A program made the position numbers and the translations under genes. Shown here in pieces: positions 1 to 5,759 of a stretch of 7,042 nt of DNA; position 1 is the stretch's first letter; every line of letters begins with the position of its first letter. A model generated the notes under the pieces. The model did no database searches. It was not told the DNA's origin and saw nothing but the letters and a program-made list of their open reading frames with translations. This DNA comes from Klebsiella pneumoniae. GTDB lineage: Bacteria; Pseudomonadota; Gammaproteobacteria; Ga0077536. The stretch covers positions 1 to 7,042 of the forward strand of contig CAMCBY010000217.1 in NCBI GenBank assembly GCA_945873015.1, read 5' to 3'.

Positions 1-554
1 AGATGCCAGATGTCGAGCAACAGGCCACCGTTGGCGGCGTCGGCACCTGCGACCACGGCCAAACCCTCGTCGATGGTGCGCAGATTGGTCCACGGCATGA
101 TTTCGAGCGCGACGGCGGTGCCGGCCTGTCGCGCGCGCTCACATAAAACGCTGAAGCGCTCAATCATATGATCGAGCGGCCAGGCCTTGGCCTGCATGTC
201 AGGGCCCGCCTTGAGATGGCGTGCGCCGAGTGCGGTAGCGGCTTCGCAGAGGTCGTCGAGTACTACTTTGGTCGCCGGGTCGTTTTCCAGCCAACCAACC
301 AGGAATTCGACTTCGACATGCACCATGCCGTGGTCAGCGAGAATGGCACGCATGGTGGCGAAGTCGTAACTGCGGCGCACATTCATGAGATCGGAATGCA
401 TGAGCCCGATACCGCGGAAACCGGCACGCTGCGCAGCTTCGACACGGATGCGGAAATCGATGGGACTCGCCTCCTGCGCCGGCGTACTCAGGGGCAGAAC
501 ATCACCGGCGATGGTCCAGTAGGTGGCGACGAGATCGGGAGACTGGCTCGGCAT
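1..554 (-). CDS. Sugar phosphate isomerase/epimerase family protein (TIM barrel), 3' end outside window
   Basis: This is the N-terminal 184 residues of a xylose-isomerase-like TIM-barrel protein, a family usually near 270-300 residues, so roughly the last third is missing. Seen directly: an open frame from ATG 554 to the left edge; a barrel strand ending in HVEVEFL (residues 79-85); VALEIMPW (148-155) with Glu151; and LLLDIWH (178-184) with Asp181 and His184. In this fold such Glu and Asp/His residues at barrel strand ends bind the catalytic metal, so the visible part looks intact. The start at 554 is chosen because AAAAGGA lies 7 bases upstream; an in-frame ATG at 581 would add 9 residues but has no Shine-Dalgarno. 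It lies 233 bases beyond the lipoprotein pair on the same strand, so it could be read from its own promoter or by read-through. The substrate cannot be told from sequence; isomerase, epimerase, dehydratase and endonuclease-like members share these features. Confidence 0.85.
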   Translation of the reverse strand, partial: MPSQSPDLVATYWTIAGDVLPLSTPAQEASPIDFRIRVEAAQRAGFRGIGLMHSDLMNVRRSYDFATMRAILADHGMVHVEVEFLVGWLENDPATKVVLDDLCEAATALGARHLKAGPDMQAKAWPLDHMIERFSVLCERARQAGTAVALEIMPWTNLRTIDEGLAVVAGADAANGGLLLDIWH

Positions 555-688
555 GGGGCGGTCCTTTTCATTCGTGAACATGACCAACGGCGCGGGCCGC
601 TGCAAAGGGCCCGTCTGGCGACGAATCATACCGCCGTATCAGGTGCCGGACGTCACCGCGCTGCCAGGCATTTTCGTGAATCGCAGGC

Positions 689-702
689 GGCGCGGCCGCG
701 CC
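689..702. repeat. 14-bp perfect GC palindrome in the gap between lipoprotein and isomerase genes
   Basis: The bases GGCGCGGCCGCGCC form a perfect palindrome within the 233-base gap (555-787) between the stop of the second lipoprotein gene and the start of the isomerase-like gene. It has no loop and no following T-run on either strand, so it is a poor intrinsic terminator. It might be an operator or simply a product of high GC. The rest of the gap holds a TATGAT hexamer on the minus strand (625-630) without a good -35 partner, and a 9-base direct repeat (620-628 and 728-736). No gene is supported there. Confidence 0.3.
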
Positions 703-787
703 CGCGACTTGCACAATCAGGTCAACGGACGAATCAAGCGGTCCTGTGTAAATCGACACTCCCCGCACGCACCACACCAAACCGACT

Positions 788-1507
788 TCAGCGACCGGCC
801 AGCAACCGCGCCACCACTTGATCGGCAATCGACATGCAGGCCGATGTCAGAGCCTCATCGATGGACTTGCCGCCGTCCATGAGCCACGCCCCGATCTCGC
901 GCGGCGGACTCGCATAGACGAGTTCTCCGAGTTCCTGCTTGTCCAGTCTGCCGCTAACGCGCAGCGTGAAGACTTCCCCGCCACGCCCCTGAGTCAGTCC
1001 GACCGCGAGCGGCGAGACATAAACAGAGATGCGATCTCCACGGCCGGGCGTAGCGGACGCGCCGGCGGCCACGAAGTGATAGCTCTGGCGGCGGTTACCT
1101 GCCGTCACTATCGCATCGAGCAGGCGCGGGCCGACGCGGGCGGTGATGTCCTGCTGCTGCAGGCCGCGCTTGGCACGCGCGATGTTGTCAGGTGTTTCGG
1201 CGACCGCGAGACCGGCGATTGCGGTGAGCGGCATGACCACCGGCGCTGCCACGCAGAGCACCCCTAACGACCCGATGCAGGTTTCGATCCCGCCGACCAG
1301 TGCACCGCCGACCACGCCGGCCGCCATGCCCATCGGCTTGATCAAGGTGGGCGTGCCCCTGACCGTCACGTCCACTGTGTAGTGCTGAGCAAGGGACGGC
1401 GGTGCCACGTCATAACGCTGCGGGCGCTCTGCGCAGGCCGCCAGCAGCATGGCCAGCGCCAGCGTGATGGGCGCCGACCTGCCGACCGATGGGGACGCGG
1501 CAGCCAT
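788..1507 (-). CDS. Putative outer-membrane lipoprotein (second gene of lipoprotein pair)
   Basis: A 239-residue predicted lipoprotein. Seen directly: a short basic N-terminus, a hydrophobic stretch (13-24) and a lipobox LAAC with Cys25, after which signal peptidase II would cut and the Cys be acylated. The residue after Cys is Ala, not Asp, so outer-membrane sorting is expected under the E. coli Lol rule. Residues 58-103 are a glycine/alanine-rich hydrophobic segment (MGMAAGVVGGALVGG and on) with two cysteines (77, 85). The C-terminal part (about 158-236) ends in an amphipathic helix (DEALTSACMSIADQVVARLL). The gene starts 9 bases after the stop of the upstream lipoprotein gene and has no clear Shine-Dalgarno, which suggests translational coupling. 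The C-terminal domain resembles the upstream gene's, including a conserved Leu-rich final helix. I recognise the architecture from uncharacterised proteobacterial lipoproteins, but no function is known to me. Confidence 0.8.
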   Translation of the reverse strand: MAAASPSVGRSAPITLALAMLLAACAERPQRYDVAPPSLAQHYTVDVTVRGTPTLIKPMGMAAGVVGGALVGGIETCIGSLGVLCVAAPVVMPLTAIAGLAVAETPDNIARAKRGLQQQDITARVGPRLLDAIVTAGNRRQSYHFVAAGASATPGRGDRISVYVSPLAVGLTQGRGGEVFTLRVSGRLDKQELGELVYASPPREIGAWLMDGGKSIDEALTSACMSIADQVVARLLAGR

Positions 1508-1516
1508 GAGGTTGCG

Positions 1517-2386
1517 TCAGTCGTCTTTCACGAGTGTGTCGCGGATGTCCCGCGCCATCTCATCCATGCCATGCTCGACCTCGGCGGCGATACGCTGCGC
1601 CTCGGCTTCGATGCCACCGCCCTCGGCTATCGGTTTGCTGTTGTATTCGAAAGTTTCAACGTCGCTGCTCTTGTTGGTAGCCAGATTGCGCAGTCGTGCA
1701 CGGGCCTTCATGTCGACTTCGAAGCCGCCCTTGCGTAATGCCTCGGCGTGGATATCAGTGAGGGCGATCTCGAGCACGCGGTCCGGTGGCGCACCGGTGC
1801 CAGCGGCCGGCGTGCTCGCTGGGCTGGGGATGGAGTGACTATTTTCAGACTTGTCGCGGGCAAACGGTAACGCAGCCGAGCCGCCGTCCTCCGCGCTCAC
1901 CCCCGGCTGGGCGGACAGCGTCGCCATCGTTCGCGCACGAAACCGCGCTGATAACTCATCGGCGGGCGGCAGCATACGGTTCGCCGGGTCGCTCGCAAGT
2001 TGTCTATGCGCGATGCGTCCGCCAAAGGCGCCGACCGCCGCACCACCGACACCGAGCGCCGCAACACAGGCCGCGTAACAGGGCGGGCAGAAAATGCTCA
2101 CCGTGCATACCCCGGCGCCGACACCGGCGCCCGCCCCGCCACCCGCCAGCGCGCCGGCCAACATGCTTTGTTTGTTACTTGGCTGCCAACTGGCGGTGGG
2201 AATGCGTGGCGCGACATTGGCCGATACCACGCTCACCCGTCGCAGCGCGCTGGTGGTGATTTGCCTGGCGGGAGCACTGCGCAACGCTCCCTGAGCGGAA
2301 TGCTGCGCGCATCCGCCCAAACCCGTCGAACAGAGCAGAAGACCGAACAGGGCCGCGCCGCGCGCGTCCGAGACATGCTTGAACAT
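1517..2386 (-). CDS. Putative outer-membrane lipoprotein with glycine-rich segment (first gene of lipoprotein pair)
   Basis: A 289-residue predicted lipoprotein. The frame is open 18 codons further up (to 2440), but ATG 2386 is chosen because a full AGGAGG lies 8 bases before it and because it puts the signal peptide at the N-terminus. Seen directly: basic start, hydrophobic core AALFGLLL (11-18), lipobox LGGC with Cys26 and Ala at +2. Residues 75-124 are extremely rich in Gly and Ala with GxxxG-like spacing (AGALAGGGAGAGVGAGV) and contain four clustered cysteines (94, 100, 103, 107). Residues 165-202 are a low-complexity Ser/Pro/Ala linker. A C-terminal domain (about 204-285) starts LEIALTDIHAEAL and ends in a charged helix. 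Glycine-zipper segments are known to help proteins oligomerise or lie against membranes; that is an inference here. It is the first gene of an apparent two-gene operon. Function unknown; a role in envelope integrity or in a surface complex with its neighbour is a guess. Confidence 0.82.
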   Translation of the reverse strand: MFKHVSDARGAALFGLLLCSTGLGGCAQHSAQGALRSAPARQITTSALRRVSVVSANVAPRIPTASWQPSNKQSMLAGALAGGGAGAGVGAGVCTVSIFCPPCYAACVAALGVGGAAVGAFGGRIAHRQLASDPANRMLPPADELSARFRARTMATLSAQPGVSAEDGGSAALPFARDKSENSHSIPSPASTPAAGTGAPPDRVLEIALTDIHAEALRKGGFEVDMKARARLRNLATNKSSDVETFEYNSKPIAEGGGIEAEAQRIAAEVEHGMDEMARDIRDTLVKDD

Positions 2387-2394
2387 CACAGTCG

Positions 2395-2400
2395 CCTCCT
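2395..2400 (-). promoter_or_regulatory. Shine-Dalgarno of first lipoprotein gene
   Basis: The minus strand reads AGGAGG, a perfect anti-16S match, 8 bases before ATG 2386. This sets the start of the lipoprotein gene at 2386 rather than at the upstream in-frame ATG 2440, which would bury the signal peptide behind 18 polar residues. Confidence 0.85.
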
Positions 2401-2549
2401 GGGGAACGCTGCATGTCCGTCGTCCCTGGCGGTCACGCACAGTATCTGCGCTTCGTCAGTGACCTTCGCTACCGACATCATGGGCCTGATAGCCCGTTTG
2501 CCGGTGTAACTTGATGATGCACCTATACCGCATCCACGCTGGTCGCTAT

Positions 2550-2561
2550 TGATATGTATCA
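2550..2561. promoter_or_regulatory. Possible operator: TGATA-TG-TATCA inverted repeat
   Basis: Two 5-base arms (2550-2554 and 2557-2561) are perfectly complementary around a TG spacer in the AT-richer part of the divergent intergenic region. A dyad of this size between divergent genes is a plausible regulator site, but such a short one can arise by chance and no regulator gene is adjacent. Confidence 0.25.
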
Positions 2562-2590
2562 GTGCTGGAATCAAGGGGCTGCTGTAGCAA

Positions 2591-2684
2591 GGGCTCAGAG
2601 TTACCGAAAGTGAAGATTGTCACCTGCACGAACCTGGGCGGAAATTTCAATCACTTTGAGCCCCTTATCCCACTGGCAATCTTC
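2591..2684 (+). repeat. Two interleaved inverted repeats, possible structured RNA
   Basis: Arm A1 GGGCTCAGAG (2591-2600) pairs with A2 CTTTGAGCCC (2654-2663) over 10 positions with one wobble. Arm B1 GAAGATTGTCA (2612-2622) pairs with B2 TGGCAATCTTC (2674-2684) over 11 positions with one wobble. The pairs cross (A1-B1-A2-B2), so they could form a pseudoknot or two alternative folds. Both wobbles are G-U in plus-strand RNA and would be C-A mismatches in minus-strand RNA, which favours a plus-strand transcript. A further 8-base pair, AAGGGGCT (2573-2580) with AGCCCCTT (2659-2666), competes for A2. Whether the region is transcribed is unknown; these could also be remnants of a degenerate repeat. 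Confidence 0.3.
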
Positions 2685-2925
2685 TAAAGACCCGACCATA
2701 GCGGCCGCCACATCGATCGAAGGCGCGCCCTTGCTCGCCTATACTGTGTCGCGCGCGTTCCGTTCTCGGCCCGCGCAACTTCCGCCGAGCAGCGCCACAT
2801 CCCAGCATGCTCAAGCACCCGCCAACGCCGCGGGTACGCCGCATCAAACGCGGTTTCAATTGTCCCGAACACCCGTCGCCCCATGCACTTGGGTGCCGTC
2901 CCATGCTTCCACCCCCAGCTGCCCC

Positions 2926-2929
2926 GGAG
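2926..2929 (+). promoter_or_regulatory. Shine-Dalgarno of PAS kinase gene
   Basis: GGAG lies 7 bases before ATG 2937. It decides the kinase start: the upstream in-frame ATG at 2883 has no comparable site, and its extra 18 residues (cysteine and proline bearing) do not look like part of the first PAS domain. Confidence 0.75.
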
Positions 2930-2936
2930 TGAGACT

Positions 2937-4424
2937 ATGAGTGCCTCTGTCGAACCTGGCCACCACGAGGACAGCGCGACCAAGCTGCTCCGCACGCCTT
3001 TCGATGCGCGTCTGGAAATCGCGCTGGGCAATTCGCGCATGGGCTGGTTCGAACGCGATCTCGACAGCGGGTGGGTGAGCGGCTCGCCATCCTGCGCCAC
3101 CATTTTCGGCCTGTCCGATCTGCACGGTCCGTGGCAGTTCGACGACTTCAAGGCACGCATCCTGCCCGATGATTTGCCGGATTATCTGCTCACTGTCGCG
3201 GACAAGGGGCCCGCCGAGGGACAGGGCTCGCGTACCGTGCGCTATCGCATCCGCCTTGGCGACGGCGAGATTCGTCACGTCGAAGCGCGTTACACCGAAA
3301 TACACGAGCAGCGTCGGCGCTATCGCTTCGGTCTCGTCATCGATGTCACCGAAGCCTCGCTGGTCGCCGAAGGCCTGAACAACAACCAGGCGTGGCTGGA
3401 CTTGGCGATGGAGTCCATCAACCTCGTGCTGTGGGACCGCGATCTGGTCAAAGGCACGTTTCGCTCGTCGGCCAACTACGGCCCGTTCTACGGTTTGCCG
3501 GGCGGGCGCACCGAGTGGCGCTTCGACGAGTTTCTCGCGCGCATCTATCCCGATGATCATGCGGTCTTGCGCAGCGCCTACATCGATGCGGTTGAGAACG
3601 ACAGCGAATACGCGCCGAAATATCGTATCGTGCGCCCCGACGGCAGCCATCGCTGGCTCGAATCCAAGGGCCGTATCGATCGCGATGCCAGCGGCACGCC
3701 GACGCGCCTGGTGGGTGTGACCTGGGATGTCAGCGAACGCCGCATCACCGAAGAGCGCCTGCTGGGCATCGCGCGCCTGGTGCCGGGCATGGTCTATCAG
3801 CTCCGGCGCGAACCCGACGGGCGCTATACGATTCCTTACATGAGTGATGGCATCCGCGACATCGTCGGCCTGACGCCGGCCGATGTGTACCACGACCCAC
3901 TGCGCTTCGTGCGTTGTGTCCACCGCGACGATCTGGGGCGCTTCCTGTCGTCCGCCGAGATCTCGGCCGACAGCCTCGCGCCCTGGCATGAGGAACTACG
4001 TGTGGTGGATGTCGACGGACGCACACGCTGGGTGGAAGGGCGTGCCACCCCCAAGCGCGAAATCGATGGTGCGGTGCTATGGTACGGCCACATCTTCGAT
4101 ATCACCGCAGCCAAATCCACCGAGACCGATCTGCGCGAAACCAAGTCCCGCCTGACTCTCGCGCTGGCGGCGGCGCGCATGATCACCTGGCACTGGGAGC
4201 GGGCCAACAACCTGTTCTCGAGCTCGCAGGACTTAGGCGAGTTTCTCGGGTTCGGCGCGGCACAGCCGACGCTAGCCAAGGCGCTCGAGAACATCCATCC
4301 CGACGATGCCCCACGCGTACGACGGGTGTTCGAGGATGCCATCCGCCATCCGCCATCCGCCCGGCGTGCCGTTCCTGTTCGATTATCGTGTGGTGAGTGC
4401 CAATGGCGCAGTGCGTGCCCATGA
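2937..4424 (+). CDS. N-terminal piece of the PAS hybrid kinase as encoded here: PAS-only protein
   Basis: With the repeat length present in this sequence, translation from ATG 2937 ends at TGA 4422-4424 after 495 residues. Domains seen: three complete PAS folds of the PAS_3 type, each with an (H/Y)PDD or similar DD motif (PDDL 77-80, YPDD 204-207, HRDD 329-332), a YR or equivalent central strand, and a closing DVTE/DVSE/DIT sequence (136-139, 264-267, 388-390). A fourth PAS begins at 403 and is correct through HPDD (454-457) and DAIRHPP (467-473). The last 22 residues (SARRAVPV onward) are frameshift read-through with no PAS character. The product would have no kinase activity. If stable, it could still bind ligand or dimerise through its PAS domains; that is speculation. 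Confidence 0.75.
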   Translation: MSASVEPGHHEDSATKLLRTPFDARLEIALGNSRMGWFERDLDSGWVSGSPSCATIFGLSDLHGPWQFDDFKARILPDDLPDYLLTVADKGPAEGQGSRTVRYRIRLGDGEIRHVEARYTEIHEQRRRYRFGLVIDVTEASLVAEGLNNNQAWLDLAMESINLVLWDRDLVKGTFRSSANYGPFYGLPGGRTEWRFDEFLARIYPDDHAVLRSAYIDAVENDSEYAPKYRIVRPDGSHRWLESKGRIDRDASGTPTRLVGVTWDVSERRITEERLLGIARLVPGMVYQLRREPDGRYTIPYMSDGIRDIVGLTPADVYHDPLRFVRCVHRDDLGRFLSSAEISADSLAPWHEELRVVDVDGRTRWVEGRATPKREIDGAVLWYGHIFDITAAKSTETDLRETKSRLTLALAAARMITWHWERANNLFSSSQDLGEFLGFGAAQPTLAKALENIHPDDAPRVRRVFEDAIRHPPSARRAVPVRLSCGECQWRSACP

Positions 4425-5688
4425 AACGCGCGCCAGCGCGGAAATCGACGCCGACGGCCGCTTGTCCGGCCTGCATGGCGTGACCATCGATCTCACCGAG
4501 CAGCGACTTTCCGAGCAGGAACGCGCCGCGCTGCAGAACCAGTTGCAGCAGGCGCAGAAAATGGAACTCATCGGACTCATGACCGGCGGTATCGCCCACG
4601 ACTTCAACAATATTCTCGCCAGCATTCTCGGTTATGCGGGACTCGCCATGCGTGGCGCAGACCAGGCGCAGGGCGGCAAGCAGCGCGCCTATCTCGATGA
4701 AATCCGCCTTGCCGCCGAGCGTGGTGCGGAACTGGTCACACAGATGCTGGCCTTCAGTCGCGGCGAAACCGCGCTCGCTGTGCCCCAGGCGATCGACGAA
4801 TTGCTCGCGCTAGCGGTCAAGATGATCCGCCCGATATTTCCTTCCAGTGTCGAGTTGTGGACCTCCCTGCCGGACGGTCTGCCGCCGGTCATGACCAATG
4901 CCGTGCAGGTCCAGCAAATCGTCATCAACCTGTGCGTCAATGCGCGCGATGCGCTTGGCGGCAGCGGTTCCATTGCGCTGGGATTGCAGCACCGCAAGTC
5001 CTTACGCGCGGTGTGCGCATCCTGTGGCGCGGCGATTGAGGGTGAATTCGTGACTCTGTCGGTCAAGGACAACGGCAGCGGCATCCCCGAGCATGTGCGG
5101 GTGCGGATTTTCGAACCGCTGTTCACCACCAAGACCGTCGACCGCGGCACCGGTATGGGTCTGGCGATGGTGCACAGCATCGTGCATCGCGCCAACGGCC
5201 ATATCTCACTCGACTCCACCGTTGGCGAGGGCACCTTGTTCGAAGTGCATTTCCCGGTGGTGGCTGATGCCGTCGCACCGCATGCCACGCCCATTGCGTG
5301 TGCCGCGACGATGAGTGGAATCCGTGCAGCGCGGGTGCTGGTGGTCGACGATGAGGTTGCGGTGGCGCGGTTCATTGCCGAGGTGCTGGAATTCGACGGC
5401 CATCATGCGCAAGTATGCAGTGACCCCGTGACGGCCCTCGAAACCTTTTGTACCGCGCCTGATGCTTTCGATCTCGTGATCAGCGACCAGACCATGCCGG
5501 GCCTGACGGGTGCCCAACTTGCCGCACGGGTGCTGGCCTTGCGGCCGGCGTTGCCGGTACTGCTGCTGACCGGCCACAGTGCGACGCTGACGGCGGCATC
5601 CGCGCGCGAACTCGGTGCGCGGGCGCTGCTCGCCAAGCCCATCGATATTGAAACCTTGCAGTCGGCGGTGCGTGCGGCGCTCGGCTAG
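4306..5688 (+). CDS. C-terminal piece of the PAS hybrid kinase: end of PAS 4, HisKA, HATPase_c, receiver
   Basis: The frame is open from ATG 4306 for 460 residues, but real homology starts only after the repeat, near Gly20 (base 4363). Seen: the second half of PAS 4 closing in GVTIDLTEQ (58-66); HisKA with GGIAHDFNN (phospho-His at bases 4597-4599); HATPase_c with QQIVINLCVNARDA (N-box), DNGSGIP (G1), FEPLFTTK (F-box), GTGMGLAMVH (G2) and GEGTLFEVHFP; then a receiver domain with VVDDE, VISDQTMPG (acceptor Asp394), LLTGHS and AKP (Lys444). A CxxC pair (CASC, 237-240) sits between N-box and G1. Neither ATG 4306 nor ATG 4336 has a well-spaced Shine-Dalgarno, so independent translation is doubtful; the piece is probably made only when the repeat is in frame. 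Confidence 0.75.
   Translation: MPHAYDGCSRMPSAIRHPPGVPFLFDYRVVSANGAVRAHETRASAEIDADGRLSGLHGVTIDLTEQRLSEQERAALQNQLQQAQKMELIGLMTGGIAHDFNNILASILGYAGLAMRGADQAQGGKQRAYLDEIRLAAERGAELVTQMLAFSRGETALAVPQAIDELLALAVKMIRPIFPSSVELWTSLPDGLPPVMTNAVQVQQIVINLCVNARDALGGSGSIALGLQHRKSLRAVCASCGAAIEGEFVTLSVKDNGSGIPEHVRVRIFEPLFTTKTVDRGTGMGLAMVHSIVHRANGHISLDSTVGEGTLFEVHFPVVADAVAPHATPIACAATMSGIRAARVLVVDDEVAVARFIAEVLEFDGHHAQVCSDPVTALETFCTAPDAFDLVISDQTMPGLTGAQLAARVLALRPALPVLLLTGHSATLTAASARELGARALLAKPIDIETLQSAVRAALG
4338..4361 (+). repeat. Tandem heptanucleotide repeat gccatcc x3 (plus partial copy) at the kinase frameshift
   Basis: Three perfect copies of the 7-base unit gccatcc (4338-4344, 4345-4351, 4352-4358) are followed by a partial gcc (4359-4361). 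Because 7 is not a multiple of 3, each gain or loss of a copy moves the downstream frame by one. Two copies (or five) put the PAS half in frame with the kinase half; the three seen here put it out of frame. Slipped-strand mispairing at short tandem repeats is an established route to phase variation, and 7-base repeats are known to drive it in other bacteria, although with only three copies the expected rate is low. Confidence 0.9.
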
Positions 5689-5714
5689 CGGAATCCAGCG
5701 CAAGCGCTGGCCGC
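5688..5714. terminator. Hairpin between convergent kinase and LLM oxidoreductase genes, possible bidirectional terminator
   Basis: CCAGCG (5695-5700) and CGCTGG (5705-5710) form a perfect stem around a CAAG tetraloop. The outer GCGG (5688-5691) and CCGC (5711-5714) add four more pairs beyond a 3-base bulge. It starts on the last base of the kinase stop and lies 45 bases past the stop of the convergent oxidoreductase gene. The position is right for a shared terminator, but neither strand has a U-tract, so it may be weak or act mainly as a transcript-end stabiliser. Confidence 0.5.
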
Positions 5715-5759
5715 GGGTGCACGCAGGGCGGAGCTACCGGAATCGGTGTTCGGCGCGTG

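Larger units (their letters stand above)
2387..2936. other. 550-base divergent intergenic region between lipoprotein operon and PAS kinase
   Basis: No convincing gene is seen. The region is visibly less GC-rich than its flanks around 2500-2700. It must hold the promoters of both divergent units. Candidate elements are a TATACT hexamer on the plus strand (2740-2745) without a clear -35 box, about 190 bases before the kinase start; a short inverted repeat TGATA-TG-TATCA (2550-2561) that could be an operator; and two interleaved inverted repeats at 2591-2684, listed separately. Open frames here carry codon use unlike the neighbouring genes, with many rare codons, and encode low-complexity Ser/Pro/Ala or Arg-rich products. 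Confidence 0.6.
2937..5688 (+). pseudogene. Hybrid sensor histidine kinase (4 x PAS, HisKA, HATPase, receiver), frameshifted at a 7-bp repeat
   Basis: Read across the break, this is a 914-residue soluble hybrid histidine kinase that would sense a signal through PAS domains, phosphorylate its own His, and pass the phosphate to its C-terminal receiver. Restored layout: PAS 1 (about 22-142), PAS 2 (152-275), PAS 3 (277-395), PAS 4 (403-522), HisKA with His552, HATPase with N-box Asn666, G1 (709-713) and G2 (735-740), and receiver with phospho-acceptor Asp848. The frame changes by one base at three tandem copies of gccatcc (4338-4358). Deleting one copy joins the frames as DAIRHPP-GVPFLFDYRVV, a normal PAS loop and strand comparable with DAVENDSEYAPKYRIV in PAS 2. 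There is no signal peptide or membrane segment, so it should be cytoplasmic. Every catalytic motif downstream is intact, so the break looks recent, reversible, or artefactual. No separate response regulator is beside it. Confidence 0.85.

Noticed and set aside
689..702. GC palindrome as terminator of the lipoprotein operon
   Set aside because: It has no loop-forming spacer and no T-run on the minus strand, and it lies about 85 bases past the stop; kept only as a low-confidence repeat.
168..821. Plus-strand open frame of 217 codons
   Set aside because: It is the antisense shadow of the isomerase-like gene: the minus strand shows a coherent TIM-barrel protein with a good Shine-Dalgarno, while this frame gives an Arg-rich sequence with no fold signature and spans the intergenic gap.
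568..828. Small minus-strand frame (86 codons) filling the gap between lipoprotein and isomerase genes
   Set aside because: It overlaps the end of the lipoprotein gene, has no Shine-Dalgarno, and its composition is unlike a real protein.
2740..2745. TATACT as the kinase promoter -10 box
   Set aside because: No recognisable -35 sequence stands at 16-18 bases upstream, and the start codon is about 190 bases away. Mentioned only as a candidate within the intergenic entry.
2617..2940. Plus-strand frame (TTG start, 107 codons) whose stop overlaps the kinase ATG as ATGA
   Set aside because: The overlap looks like translational coupling, but the frame has many rare codons, a low-complexity Ser/Pro/Ala product and no Shine-Dalgarno.
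4421..4424. ATGA overlap at the end of the PAS-only frame as a re-initiation site for the kinase half
   Set aside because: That ATG is in the third frame, not the kinase frame, so re-initiation there would not make the kinase.
4300..4430. Programmed ribosomal frameshifting as the reason for the two kinase frames
   Set aside because: The needed shift is +1 (or -2), and I see no slippery heptamer, in-frame stop context or stimulatory structure of the known kinds at the junction. Loss of one 7-base unit explains the break exactly.
4183..4599. Minus-strand frames opposite the kinase gene (for example 138 codons here, and 2856-3989)
   Set aside because: These are the expected antisense shadows of GC-rich coding DNA; the plus strand holds clear PAS and kinase motifs.
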